Shown in pieces: positions 1 to 8,779 of a stretch of 64,000 nt of DNA (within the stretch, counting starts at the first letter, position 1; each line of letters opens with the position of its first letter). The position numbers and the translations under genes were made by a program. Under the pieces are notes generated by a model that saw only the letters and a list, made by a program, of their open reading frames with translations, was not told the origin of the DNA and ran no database searches. The stretch covers positions 1,349,942 through 1,413,941 of the forward strand of contig NZ_BAAARN010000001.1 in NCBI RefSeq assembly GCF_039532215.1. The letters run 5' to 3'. Origin of the DNA: Pedococcus aerophilus (lineage in GTDB: Bacteria; Actinomycetota; Actinomycetes; Actinomycetales; Dermatophilaceae).

Positions 1-2
1 TC

Positions 3-1646
3 TTGGCGACGACGCTGGCCCTCACCCTGACGGCCTGCGCCCAGTCGGACCGAGAGTCTGGCAGCGGTTCCTCCTCCAGTGGTGGTGACACCAAGGACAC
101 CATCACGTTCGGCGCCGCGGGCGCCCCCGAGCTCTTCGACCCCTTCTACGCCACCGACGGTGAGACGTTCCGCGTCACCCGCCAGATGATGGAGGGCCTG
201 GTCGGCATCAAGCCGGGCACCGCCGACATCGAGCCCGAGCTGGCCACCAGCTGGGAGGCCTCGGCCGACGGCAAGGAGTGGACGTTCAAGCTCCGCGAGG
301 GCGTGAAGTTCTGGGACGGCGAGGCGTTCAACGCCGAGGCCGTCTGCTACAACTTCGAGCGCATGTTCGACCAGAACGAGGTCGCCGCAGGTGGCCCCGC
401 CGGCTACTGGGCCGACGTCATGGGTGCCTTCAAGTCGGACGCTGCCAACGCGCTCTACCAGAGCTGCTCGGCCAAGGACGACATGACCGCGGTCGTCAAG
501 ATCAGCCGCGCCACGTCCAAGTTCCCGACGGCGCTGTCCCTCGACTCGTTCTCCATGCAGTCGCCCAAGGCGCTCAAGGACGGCGACGCGAACAACGTCA
601 CCAAGCAGGGCGAGGGCTTCGGCTACCCCGCCTACTCCAAGAACCCGGTCGGCACCGGCCCTTACAAGCTCGACAAGTTCGACGAGGCCAACAAGACGGT
701 CACGCTCGTGCGCAACGACGCCTACTGGGGCGACAAGGCCAAGACGGCCAAGCTCGTCTTCAAGATCATCCCCGACGAGAGCACCCGTCGCCAGGAGCTC
801 GAGGCCGGCAGCATCGACGGCTACGACCTGCCGAACCCGGCCGACTGGAAGGGTCTGAAGGACTCGGGCAACCAGCTGCTGGTCCGTCCCGCCTTCAACA
901 TCCTCTACATGGGCCTCAACCCCGAGAAGAACCCGAAGCTCAAGGACCTCAAGGTCCGTCAGGCCCTCTACTACGCCCTCAACCGTGAGCAGCTCGTCAA
1001 GACCCAGCTGCCCGAGGGCGCGACCGTCGCGACGCAGTTCATGCCCGAGACGGTGGCCGGCTACAACAAGAGCCTGCAGGGATACACGTACGACAAGGCC
1101 AAGGCCCAGCAGCTCCTCAAGGAGGCCGGCGCCGAGGGCATGACCCTGACGTTCGCCTACCCGTCCGAGGTGTCGCGTCCGTACATGCCGAACCCGCAGA
1201 AGATCTACGAGGCCATGCGCACCGACCTCGAGGCCGTCGGCATCAAGGTCAACGTCGTCACCAAGCCGTGGAACGGTGGCTACCTCGACACCGTCGACAA
1301 CGGTGGCTACGACGCGTGGCTGCTCGGCTGGACCGGCGACTACAACTCCGCCGACAACTTCATCGGCACGTTCTTCGCCAACTTCAAGGCGAACGACTTC
1401 CACACCAGTGCGACGTCGTACGGCGAGAAGCTCTCCAAGGACCTGCAGGCCGCAGACGGCATCGTCGACGAGAACGAGCGCAACGCCGCCTACGAGAAGG
1501 TCAACCAGGAGATCATGGAGCAGGACCTGCCCGGTCTGGCGATCAGCCACTCCCCGCCGGCCCTGGTCGTCAGCGAGAAGGTCAAGGGTCTCGTCGCGAG
1601 CCCGCTGACCGCCGAGACGTTCTCCTCGGTGACGGTCACCAAGTGA
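3..1646 (+). CDS. Peptide ABC transporter substrate-binding lipoprotein (5' end cut off)
   Basis: Extracytoplasmic solute-binding protein of family 5 (DppA/OppA type), which captures peptides or similar substrates for the importer encoded downstream. The visible 547 residues begin inside the signal peptide: LTLTAC is a lipobox whose Cys would be lipidated, so the true start lies before the window. Low-complexity S/G residues then lead into the fold. The NPVGTGPYKL signature, the VRQALYYALNRE segment and a C-terminal LPGLAISHSP segment are typical of the family. Followed after 164 nt by two permeases and two ATPases on the same strand, with a hairpin in between. Substrate is not predictable. 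Confidence 0.93.
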   Translation: MATTLALTLTACAQSDRESGSGSSSSGGDTKDTITFGAAGAPELFDPFYATDGETFRVTRQMMEGLVGIKPGTADIEPELATSWEASADGKEWTFKLREGVKFWDGEAFNAEAVCYNFERMFDQNEVAAGGPAGYWADVMGAFKSDAANALYQSCSAKDDMTAVVKISRATSKFPTALSLDSFSMQSPKALKDGDANNVTKQGEGFGYPAYSKNPVGTGPYKLDKFDEANKTVTLVRNDAYWGDKAKTAKLVFKIIPDESTRRQELEAGSIDGYDLPNPADWKGLKDSGNQLLVRPAFNILYMGLNPEKNPKLKDLKVRQALYYALNREQLVKTQLPEGATVATQFMPETVAGYNKSLQGYTYDKAKAQQLLKEAGAEGMTLTFAYPSEVSRPYMPNPQKIYEAMRTDLEAVGIKVNVVTKPWNGGYLDTVDNGGYDAWLLGWTGDYNSADNFIGTFFANFKANDFHTSATSYGEKLSKDLQAADGIVDENERNAAYEKVNQEIMEQDLPGLAISHSPPALVVSEKVKGLVASPLTAETFSSVTVTK

Positions 1647-1678
1647 CCCGAGGCTGACCTCGGACCACCCCGTTCCAC

Positions 1679-1716
1679 CTGTGGCCGTCCCAGCACCATC
1701 GCTGGGGCGGCCACAG
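1679..1716 (+). terminator. Hairpin between binding protein and permease genes
   Basis: Arms CTGTGGCCGTCCCAGC and GCTGGGGCGGCCACAG pair over 16 positions (one G-U) around a 6-nt loop, with no U tract. It sits between the binding-protein stop and the first permease. In ABC importer operons such hairpins often stabilise the binding-protein message and partly terminate, so that the soluble component is made in excess; that role is inferred. Confidence 0.6.
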
Positions 1717-1810
1717 TCGTGTACAAACAACGTCGTACCCGCGTGATCCCCCGCAGGCGGGTCCCGACCGTCGATGGCGACCGTCGACGACAGAAGGAGA
1801 TTGAGTCCCT

Positions 1811-2821
1811 GTGCTGAGATTCATCCTGCGAAGGCTGCTGCAGATGGTGGGGGTGGTCGTCGTGCTGTCCCTGCTGGTGTTCCTCTGGCTGCGTGCCCTG
1901 CCCGGCGGCACCGTGTCCGCCATCCTCGGCGAGAAGGCCACGCCCGAGCGCCGTGCCGCCCTGGAGAAGGCCCTCGGCCTCGACGAGCCCATCTACGTGC
2001 AGTACTGGGAGTTCATCAAGCGCGCCGCCCGGGGCCAGTTCGGCGCGAGCACGGGCGTCCAGCCCGGCACCGACGCCATGCAGGTGTTCGTCCAGCGGTT
2101 CCCGGCGACGCTCGAGCTGAGCTTCTTCGCGCTGCTGTTCGCGATCGCGCTCGGCATCCCCCTCGGCTACATGGCTGCGCGCCGCCGCGCCTCGTGGTTC
2201 GACAACACCTCGGTCATCGGGTCCCTCATCGGGGTCGCCGTCCCGGTGTTCTTCCTGGCCTTCCTGCTCAAGTACTGGTTCGCCATCCAGCTGAACTGGC
2301 TGCCCGTCTCAGGTCGCCAGGACTCCGGCATCGACGCCACCCGGATCACCGGGTTCTTCGTCCTCGACGGCCTGCTGACGCGCGAGTACGACGCGGCGTG
2401 GGACGCGCTCAAGCACCTGCTGCTGCCGGCGCTCGCCCTGGCCACCATCCCGTTCGCGGTGATCTTCCGCATCACGCGGGCGTCCGTGCTCGACGTGATG
2501 GACGAGGACTACGTGCGGACCGCCGAGTCCAAGGGCCTGACCACGCGCATCATCCGTGGCCGGCACGTCCTGCGCAACGCGCTCCTGCCCGTGGTCACGA
2601 CCATCGGCCTGCAGACCGGTGGCCTCCTCGTCGGGGCCGTGCTCACCGAGCGCGTCTTCTCCTGGGGCGGCATCGGCGAGGCCGTCGCCGTGGCGTTCAC
2701 CCGCCGTGACTACGCCGTCCTCCAGGTGTGCATCCTGATGGCGGCCGTCACCTTCGTGATCATCAACCTTCTCGTCGACATCGCGTATGCCGTGATCGAC
2801 CCCCGAGTCCGGACGAGGTGA
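1811..2821 (+). CDS. dppB: Peptide ABC transporter permease, DppB type
   Basis: Inner-membrane permease of the dipeptide/oligopeptide importer, 336 residues. It starts MLRFILRRLLQMVGVVVVLS, a typical DppB first helix, and contains the binding-protein-dependent transport (BPD_transp_1) domain. The EAA loop that contacts the ATPases is seen around YVRTAESKGLTTRIIRG, and a final helix ends in VDIAYAVIDPRVR, the usual DppB C-terminus. GTG start preceded by AGAAGGAGA at about 10 nt. The next permease begins 6 nt after the stop. Confidence 0.92.
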   Translation: MLRFILRRLLQMVGVVVVLSLLVFLWLRALPGGTVSAILGEKATPERRAALEKALGLDEPIYVQYWEFIKRAARGQFGASTGVQPGTDAMQVFVQRFPATLELSFFALLFAIALGIPLGYMAARRRASWFDNTSVIGSLIGVAVPVFFLAFLLKYWFAIQLNWLPVSGRQDSGIDATRITGFFVLDGLLTREYDAAWDALKHLLLPALALATIPFAVIFRITRASVLDVMDEDYVRTAESKGLTTRIIRGRHVLRNALLPVVTTIGLQTGGLLVGAVLTERVFSWGGIGEAVAVAFTRRDYAVLQVCILMAAVTFVIINLLVDIAYAVIDPRVRTR

Positions 2822-2826
2822 CCCGA

Positions 2827-3828
2827 GTGAGCAACCCCCTCAACCCCGAGAACCTGGATCCCAGGACCAAGAAGCAGAAGATCGACAGCCTCGCGGCACA
2901 GTCGGGTGGCACCGGCGTGCTCACCGTCGACGACGCCGGACACATCGAGGAGAGCGGCGGTGTCTCGCTCATCGCGAGCGCCTGGAAGCGGCTGCGTCGC
3001 AACCCCGTGTTCCTGCTCGGCGCCGGCATCACCCTGCTCTTCATCCTGCTGGCCATCTTCGCGCCGCTCATCGCGCCGCACGACCCCACCAAGGGCCTGC
3101 TGCTGGACAAGGTCCGGCCCCAGAGCAACCCGGTGCCCGGCCCCGAGGCGGGCTTCCCGCTGGGCGCCGACACCTCGGGCCGCGACGTCCTGTCGCGCCT
3201 CATCGTCGGGAGCCGCCAGACCCTCGTCGTCGGTGTCTTCGCCACGCTCTTCGGCCTGGCCGGCGGCCTGTCCCTCGGTGTCCTCGCCGGCGCCTTCGGC
3301 GGGTGGGTCGACTCGCTCGTCATGCGCGTGGTCGACGTGATGCTGTCCATCCCCTCGCTGCTCCTCGCGGTGTCGATCGCGGCCCTCGCGCAGCAGCCCA
3401 GCCAGTGGACCGTCATCATCGCCATCGCCACCGTGCAGATCCCGATCTTCGCCCGCCTGCTGCGCGGGTCGATGCTGGCCCAGCGCTCGAGCGACCACGT
3501 CCTGGCGGCCCGTGCCCTGGGCGTCAAGAAGTCGGCGATCGTCTTCCGGCACATGCTCCCGAACTCGCTCGGCCCGGTGATCGTCCAGGCGACGCTGGTC
3601 ATCGCCGGTGCCATCATCGACGCCGCCGCGCTGTCCTTCCTCGGACTGGGCAACCCCGACGACCGGCAGCCGGAATGGGGCCAGATGCTGGGCGCCGCCC
3701 AGAGCCAGATCTTCGACAACCCCGCGCTGGCCGTCTGGCCGGCCGTCTGCATCATCGTGGTGGCCCTCGGGTTCACCCTGATGGGCGAGTCGCTGCGCGA
3801 GGCCCTCGACCCCAAGAGCCGGAGGTAG
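2827..3828 (+). CDS. dppC: Peptide ABC transporter permease, DppC type
   Basis: Second permease, 333 residues from the GTG at 2827; longer readings would overlap dppB. A roughly 60-residue hydrophilic N-terminal region precedes the first helix (WKRLRRNPVFLLGAGITLLF), larger than in enteric DppC. The periplasmic PLGADTSGRDVLSRLI motif is characteristic of DppC/OppC. The EAA loop lies near HVLAARALGVKKSAIVFRHM and the C-terminus is GESLREALDPKSRR. Paired with dppB to form the channel. Confidence 0.92.
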   Translation: MSNPLNPENLDPRTKKQKIDSLAAQSGGTGVLTVDDAGHIEESGGVSLIASAWKRLRRNPVFLLGAGITLLFILLAIFAPLIAPHDPTKGLLLDKVRPQSNPVPGPEAGFPLGADTSGRDVLSRLIVGSRQTLVVGVFATLFGLAGGLSLGVLAGAFGGWVDSLVMRVVDVMLSIPSLLLAVSIAALAQQPSQWTVIIAIATVQIPIFARLLRGSMLAQRSSDHVLAARALGVKKSAIVFRHMLPNSLGPVIVQATLVIAGAIIDAAALSFLGLGNPDDRQPEWGQMLGAAQSQIFDNPALAVWPAVCIIVVALGFTLMGESLREALDPKSRR

Positions 3829-3833
3829 TCGAC

Positions 3834-3917
3834 ATGACCGAACTGAACTGGCCACGCTCCTCACCCTTCCGGGCCTCACTCCTTCGTCGCTCGTTTCCTC
3901 AGGGAGTCGTCGCATGA
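3834..3917 (+). other. 27-codon ORF coupled to the dppD start
   Basis: Between dppC and dppD, an ATG at 3834 opens a 27-codon frame whose TGA (3915-3917) overlaps the dppD ATG (3914-3916) in an ATGA junction. Its first codons (ATG ACC GAA) match those of dppD. GGAGG at 3821-3825 lies 8 nt upstream, whereas dppD itself has only a weaker AGGGAG. It could be a leader peptide, or a dppD start region displaced by a small insertion. No family recognised. Confidence 0.3.
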
Positions 3918-4933
3918 CCGAAACGATCCAGAACAGCCAGCGCACCAGCAACGACCAGCAGCCCCTGCTGTCGGTCCGCGACCTGCGCGTCACCTTCCAG
4001 CGCTCCGGCGAGAAGCCGTTCGTCGCCGTCGACGGTGTGAGCTTCGACGTCCGGCCCGGCCAGACGGTCGGCCTGGTCGGCGAGTCCGGCTGTGGCAAGT
4101 CCGTCACGTCGCTGGCCATCATGGGCCTGCTCCCGCAGCGCGGGGTCAAGGTCGAGGGCGAGGTTTTCTACGGCGACACCGACCTGCTCAAGCAGTCGGC
4201 CGACCAGATGCGGGACCGTCGCGGTCGCGACCTCGGCATGATCTTCCAGGACCCGCTGTCCTCGCTGAACCCCGTGGTGCCGATCGGCGTGCAGGTCACC
4301 GAGGTGCTCGAGCGGCACCGCGGCCTGTCCCGCAAGGCAGCCGTCCCGCTGGCCAAGGACATGCTCGACAAGGTCGGCATCCCGGACGCCCAGCGCCGGC
4401 TCAAGGACTACCCGCACCAGCTGTCCGGCGGGATGCGCCAGCGCGCGCTCATCGCGATGGCCCTCGCCTGTGCCCCCAAGGTCCTCATCGCCGACGAGCC
4501 GACCACGGCCCTCGACGTGACCATCCAGGCGCAGATCCTCGCCCTGCTCAAGGAGCTCGTCGAGGACAGCGGCACCGCGCTGGTCATGATCACCCACGAC
4601 CTCGGTGTCGTCGCCGGCCTCGTGGACCGGATCAACGTCCTGTACGCCGGCCGCATCGTCGAGCGCGGCGACCGCCACCCGCTCTTCGCCGAGCCCCGTC
4701 ACCCGTACACGCACGGCCTGCTCGGCTCCATACCCCGTCTGGACGGTGAGCGGGGGTCGAAGCTGACCCCCATCCCCGGCTCGGTGTCGGACAACCTGCC
4801 GTGGGCGAGCGCGTGCGCGTTCGCACCCCGGTGCTCCCAGCCCATCGACGTCTGCGTCGAGAAGACCCCCGAGCTCGTGGAGGACGGCCCCCGGGCGCTC
4901 CGCTGCCACAACCCCGTGGAGGTGTCCCGGTGA
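3914..4933 (+). CDS. dppD: Peptide ABC transporter ATP-binding protein, DppD type
   Basis: Cytoplasmic ATPase subunit, 339 residues. Walker A is GESGCGKS, the Q-loop lies in [13 protein letters not shown], the ABC signature is LSGGMRQR, and Walker [12 protein letters not shown] is followed by the switch His in MITHDLGVV. The C-terminal oligopeptide/dipeptide extension carries the cysteines that form the Fe-S-like cluster motif ([15 protein letters not shown]). Its TGA overlaps the GTG of the second ATPase by two bases. Confidence 0.94.
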   Translation: MTETIQNSQRTSNDQQPLLSVRDLRVTFQRSGEKPFVAVDGVSFDVRPGQTVGLVGESGCGKSVTSLAIMGLLPQRGVKVEGEVFYGDTDLLKQSADQMRDRRGRDLGMIFQDPLSSLNPVVPIGVQVTEVLERHRGLSRKAAVPLAKDMLDKVGIPDAQRRLKDYPHQLSGGMRQRALIAMALACAPKVLIADEPTTALDVTIQAQILALLKELVEDSGTALVMITHDLGVVAGLVDRINVLYAGRIVERGDRHPLFAEPRHPYTHGLLGSIPRLDGERGSKLTPIPGSVSDNLPWASACAFAPRCSQPIDVCVEKTPELVEDGPRALRCHNPVEVSR

Positions 4934-6054
4934 CCGTCAGCGACGAGATCCTCGTCGACGTCAAGGACGTCAAGGTCCACTTCCCCATCAAGCGCGGGGT
5001 CATCTTCGACAAGACGGTCGGCCACGTCTACGCCGTCGACGGCGTGGACCTGCAGATCCGCAAGGGCGAGACCTACGGCCTGGTCGGTGAGTCCGGGTGC
5101 GGCAAGTCCACCCTCGGGCGCGCCATCCTCAACCTCGAGCCGCCGACGTCGGGCTCGGTCGAGTTCGACGGGATCGACATCGCTGCCCTCAAGGGCGAGG
5201 AGCTGCGGCACAAGCGCCAGGACATCCAGATGGTGTTCCAGGACCCGATGGGCAGCCTCGACCCGCGCCAGACCGTGGAGTCGCTGCTGCTCGAGGGCAT
5301 GAAGGCGCACGGCCTCGCCAAGGACGGGAAGCAGGCGAACACCCGGCTGCGCGACCTGCTCAAGGCGGTCGGGCTGCCGGTCGCGGCGCTGAAGAAGTAC
5401 CCGCACGAGTTCTCCGGCGGACAGCGCCAGCGCATCGGCATCGCCCGCGCGCTGTCGGTGAACCCCAAGCTCATCGTCGCCGACGAGCCGGTGTCAGCCC
5501 TCGACGTGTCGGTGCAGGCGCAGGTCATCAACCTCCTCGAGGAGCTGCAGGACGAGTTCGGCCTGACCTACCTCGTGGTGGCCCACGACCTCGCCGTCGT
5601 GCGCCACATCAGCGACCGGATCGGGGTCATGTACCTCGGCGCGATCGCCGAGGAGGCCGACGCGGAGGACCTCTACACCAAGCCGCTGCACCCCTACACG
5701 CGGGCGCTGATGTCGGCCGTCCCGGTGCCCGACCCGGTGATCGAGGACCGTCGCGAGCGGATCCTGCTCCAGGGCGACCTCCCCTCCCCCGCCAACCCGC
5801 CCACCGGCTGCCGGTTCCACACCCGGTGCCCGTGGCGGCAGGACACCAAGTGCGACACCGAGCGGCCGCTACTGCGTTCGCTGAAGATCGCCGGGGTCCC
5901 GGAATCGCACCGCGTGGCCTGCCACTGGGCCGAGCAGATCGAGTCCGGGGAGCTGAAGATGCACACCGTCAAGGCATCGCTCACCGCCCAGACCGACCTC
6001 ACCAGCGGTGGCGACGACTTCCTCGGCCCGGCGTCGGTCCAGGAAGCCCTCTGA
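4930..6054 (+). CDS. dppF: Peptide ABC transporter ATP-binding protein, DppF type
   Basis: Second ATPase subunit, 374 residues from the GTG at 4930, which overlaps the dppD stop. Walker A is GESGCGKST, the signature FSGGQRQRIGIARAL and Walker B LIVADEPVSALD. The C-terminal extension has the GCRFHTRCPWRQDTKC cysteine cluster typical of OppF/DppF, followed by an unusually long tail of about 40 residues. Last gene of the importer operon; a strong hairpin follows 36 nt later. Confidence 0.94.
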   Translation: MTVSDEILVDVKDVKVHFPIKRGVIFDKTVGHVYAVDGVDLQIRKGETYGLVGESGCGKSTLGRAILNLEPPTSGSVEFDGIDIAALKGEELRHKRQDIQMVFQDPMGSLDPRQTVESLLLEGMKAHGLAKDGKQANTRLRDLLKAVGLPVAALKKYPHEFSGGQRQRIGIARALSVNPKLIVADEPVSALDVSVQAQVINLLEELQDEFGLTYLVVAHDLAVVRHISDRIGVMYLGAIAEEADAEDLYTKPLHPYTRALMSAVPVPDPVIEDRRERILLQGDLPSPANPPTGCRFHTRCPWRQDTKCDTERPLLRSLKIAGVPESHRVACHWAEQIESGELKMHTVKASLTAQTDLTSGGDDFLGPASVQEAL

Positions 6055-6089
6055 CGCAGCCCACCACGGCCCGTCCGGTCCGGCACCTC

Positions 6090-6126
6090 GGTGTGCCGCG
6101 TGCGCACCTCGCGCACGCGGCACACC
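6090..6126 (+). terminator. Perfect 16-bp terminator hairpin after the peptide importer
   Basis: GGTGTGCCGCGTGCGC and its exact complement GCGCACGCGGCACACC flank a 5-nt ACCTC loop. No U tract, as is usual in high-GC actinobacteria. It closes the dpp operon before the next gene at 6200. Confidence 0.8.
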
Positions 6127-6199
6127 GCTGTCCGGGGCGGGAGGTGAGGTGAGGCTGGGCTTCGGTGACAGGCTCGTCGATCCTTGCCAGAGTGGTGCC

Positions 6200-6508
6200 A
6201 TGTCGCGACTGCTGAACCACGAGGAGATCGACCGCCAGCTCGGTGACCTGCCCGGGTGGGCGGTGGACGGCCCCCTCATGCGGGCGACGTTCGAGGCTCC
6301 CGACTTCCCCGCCGCGATCCGCCTCGTCGACGAGGTCGCCGCCGACGCGGAGTCGATGAACCACCACCCTGACATCGACATCCGTTGGCGCACGGTCGGA
6401 TTCGTGCTCTCGACGCACGACCAGGGTGGCCTGACCCAGCTCGATGTCGAGCTCGCCCACCAGATCTCCCAGGCCGCTGCGCGGATCGGGGCGCAGGCCC
6501 GTGGCTGA
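6200..6508 (+). CDS. 4a-hydroxytetrahydrobiopterin dehydratase (pterin carbinolamine dehydratase)
   Basis: Small 102-residue PCD/DCoH protein that dehydrates 4a-hydroxytetrahydropterin to quinonoid dihydropterin, normally recycling the cofactor of aromatic amino acid hydroxylases. The diagnostic MNHHPDIDIRW motif (His55, His56), the THDQGGLT segment (His73) and Asp82 are present. Start at 6200 gives the usual family length. No phenylalanine hydroxylase or other pterin enzyme lies in the window, so its partner is unknown; some bacterial homologues act in molybdopterin or regulatory roles instead. The next gene overlaps its end by 8 nt. Confidence 0.9.
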   Translation: MSRLLNHEEIDRQLGDLPGWAVDGPLMRATFEAPDFPAAIRLVDEVAADAESMNHHPDIDIRWRTVGFVLSTHDQGGLTQLDVELAHQISQAAARIGAQARG

Positions 6509-7226
6509 GGTCGGGATCGAGGTCGTCCCGCACGAGGGCGAGGAGCACGACACCGGCATCGGCGCGCGGCTGAACTGGCTGCGCGCGGCCGTGCTGGGCG
6601 CGAACGACGGCATCGTGTCCACCGCCGGCATCGTCATCGGTGTCGCGGCCGCCACCAGCGAGCGCTCGGCCATCATGACCGCGGGTGTGGCCGGCCTGGC
6701 CGCCGGTGCGATGAGCATGGCGGCTGGGGAGTACGTCTCGGTGAGCACCCAGCGGGACACCGAGAAGGCGTTGCTGGCCAAGGAGACCCGCGAGCTGCGC
6801 GAGATGCCCGAGGAGGAGCTCGCCGAGCTCGCAGAGATCTACGAGGGGAAGGGCCTCACGCCCGAGCTGGCCCACGAGGTCGCCGTGCAGCTGACGTCGC
6901 ACGACGCGCTCGGCGCACACGCCGAGGCCGAGCTCGGCATCGACCCGAACGAGCTGACGAACCCCTGGCACGCCGCCTGGGCCTCGATGGTGGCCTTCAC
7001 CGCGGGCGCCCTGCTCCCGCTCGTGGCGATCCTCCTGCCGCCGCAGGGAGCCCGCGTCACCGTGACGGCCCTTGCCGTCGTCGCCGCCCTCGCAGGCACC
7101 GGAGCGGTGAGCGCCCGGCTCGGCGGGGCCCCCCGTCGCCCGGCCGTGCTGCGCAACGTCGCAGGGGGCGTCCTGGCGATGGCGGTCACGTACGGCATCG
7201 GCGCCCTGGTCGGCACCCAGCTCTGA
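6501..7226 (+). CDS. VIT1/CCC1 family membrane transporter
   Basis: 241-residue membrane protein of the VIT1/CCC1 family, whose members move Fe2+ or Mn2+. Helix 1 holds the hallmark LGANDGIVSTAGIVIGV, followed by the AAGAMSMAAGEYVSVSTQRD segment. An acidic Glu-rich cytoplasmic domain (about residues 95-150, with EMPEEELAELAEIY) matches the metal-binding domain of the family. Three further helices finish the protein. The GTG start overlaps the previous gene, so the two are probably co-transcribed. Metal specificity cannot be read from sequence. Confidence 0.88.
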   Translation: MAEVGIEVVPHEGEEHDTGIGARLNWLRAAVLGANDGIVSTAGIVIGVAAATSERSAIMTAGVAGLAAGAMSMAAGEYVSVSTQRDTEKALLAKETRELREMPEEELAELAEIYEGKGLTPELAHEVAVQLTSHDALGAHAEAELGIDPNELTNPWHAAWASMVAFTAGALLPLVAILLPPQGARVTVTALAVVAALAGTGAVSARLGGAPRRPAVLRNVAGGVLAMAVTYGIGALVGTQL

Positions 7227-7234
7227 CCGGGGCG

Positions 7235-7265
7235 CGGCTCCCGCGGCTCCTCGCCTCGGGAGCCG
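7235..7265 (+). terminator. Short hairpin after the VIT1-like gene
   Basis: CGGCTCCC and GGGAGCCG pair across a 15-nt spacer 9 nt after the stop codon. It is a modest structure in a 152-nt gap; a termination role is plausible but unproven. Confidence 0.4.
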
Positions 7266-7378
7266 TCGCAGGACCTCCCCTCGCGGAACTTCCCGCCGCG
7301 GGGAGCCGTTGAGCCGACTCACCCCCGCCCGCCCCGTCGTCCGCGGACGACCGACCAAGGATCGGTGAGTCCCCAGCC

Positions 7379-8677
7379 GTGTCCGGCTATTGGCTCGACA
7401 TCGCCCTCGTCGCCACCCTCGTCCTGCTCAACGCCGTCTTCGCCGGGAGCGAGATGGCCCTGGTCTCGCTCAGGGAGGGTCAGCTCAAGCAGCTGGAACG
7501 GTCCGGAGGAGCGCGGGCCGAGCGCCTGGTCCGGCTCGCGCGGGACCCCAACCGGTTCCTCGCCACCATCCAGATCGGCATCACCCTGGCCGGGTTCCTG
7601 GCCTCGGCGACCGCGGCCGTGTCCCTCGCCGAGCCGCTCGTGCCGTACGCCGAGGCCCTCGGCTCGGCCGCCGAGCCCGTCGTGGTCGCGGCCGTCACCC
7701 TGGTGCTGGCGTTCCTCACCCTCGTCCTCGGTGAGCTCGCCCCCAAGCGCCTCGCGATGCAGCTGGCCCTGCCGTGGGCCCTGGCCGTCGTCCGTCCCCT
7801 CGACGCGCTGTCGACCCTGTCGCGTCCCGCCGTGGCCGTCCTCGGGAAGTCGACCGACGTCGTCGTGCGCCTGCTCGGCGGCAGGGCCGAGGCCGCGTCC
7901 GACGACATCTCCGCGGAGGAGCTGCGCGACCTCGTCACGAGCAACCCCGAGCTCAACGACGAGCAGCGCGAGATCATCAGCGGCGCCCTCGAGCTCAGCG
8001 AGCGGACCGTGCGGCAGGTGCTGGTGCCCCGTGGCTCGGTGCTCTCCCTGCCTAACGACGCCACCGTGGCCCGGGCCCGGGACACGATGGCTGCCTCGGG
8101 CCACTCCCGGGTGCCCGTGACCCACGGCAACCACCTCGACCGGGTGATCGGCATCATCCACTGGGGTGCGGTCATCCACGGCGGCGACGAGCCCGTCGCC
8201 GCCCGGGTGCAGCCGGCACTGATGCTCCCCGAGACCGTGCGCATCTCCGAGGCCCTGCGCCAGTTCCGCGAGGAGCGCCAGCAGATGGCCATCGTCATCG
8301 ACGAGCACGGCTCCGTCGAGGGCATCGTCACCCTCGAGGACCTGCTTGAGGAGATCGTCGGGGAGATCTGGGACGAGACCGACCCCGACGTCCTGGACGC
8401 CCACCAGGAGGCCGACGGCACGGTGGTCCTTCCGGGGACCTTCCCGGTCCACGACCTGGTCGACGTGGGGGTCGAGCTCGACGTCGCCCCCTCCACCGAC
8501 TACGCCACCGTGGCCGGGCTCGTGCTCAAGCTGCTCGGCCGCGTGCCGGACCGACCGGGTGACGTCGTCTCGACCGAGCGGTGGACGATCGAGGTCCTGG
8601 CCGTCGCCCACCACGCGGTGACAGAGGTGCGCATCGCGCCGGTGCCCGGGGCCTCGCCGGCCGAGGTCCAGCACTGA
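7379..8677 (+). CDS. CNNM/HlyC-CorC family membrane protein with CBS pair
   Basis: 432-residue integral membrane protein. The N-terminal DUF21/CNNM domain (residues 1-190) starts with a helix and the FAGSEMALVSLREGQLKQL motif. Next come two CBS domains (about 205-330, with RQVLVPRGSVLSL and ILDLL-type EGIVTLEDLLEEIVGEI), and a C-terminal CorC/HlyC transporter-associated domain (345-425). Related proteins handle Mg2+ or Co2+ export; the hemolysin label is historical. GTG start at 7379 puts the first helix at the N-terminus. Single gene as far as can be seen. Confidence 0.88.
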   Translation: MSGYWLDIALVATLVLLNAVFAGSEMALVSLREGQLKQLERSGGARAERLVRLARDPNRFLATIQIGITLAGFLASATAAVSLAEPLVPYAEALGSAAEPVVVAAVTLVLAFLTLVLGELAPKRLAMQLALPWALAVVRPLDALSTLSRPAVAVLGKSTDVVVRLLGGRAEAASDDISAEELRDLVTSNPELNDEQREIISGALELSERTVRQVLVPRGSVLSLPNDATVARARDTMAASGHSRVPVTHGNHLDRVIGIIHWGAVIHGGDEPVAARVQPALMLPETVRISEALRQFREERQQMAIVIDEHGSVEGIVTLEDLLEEIVGEIWDETDPDVLDAHQEADGTVVLPGTFPVHDLVDVGVELDVAPSTDYATVAGLVLKLLGRVPDRPGDVVSTERWTIEVLAVAHHAVTEVRIAPVPGASPAEVQH

Positions 8678-8699
8678 CCGAAGATTTCCCGGGACAGGT

Positions 8700-8729
8700 G
8701 CATCCCCGGAGGACCTCCGCGCGGAAGTA
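8700..8729 (+). promoter_or_regulatory. Possible ECF-sigma promoter before the FAS1 gene
   Basis: GCATCC at 8700-8705 and CGGAAGTA at 8722-8729 are spaced by 16 nt, about 50 nt before the FAS1 start. The layout suits an ECF promoter and the linked sigma factor is the obvious candidate, but one weak match does not establish it. Confidence 0.2.
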
Positions 8730-8779
8730 GGGGCAGGACGGTCCACGAAGGACCGCCACGAGCCCCTGGAGGTCCACCG

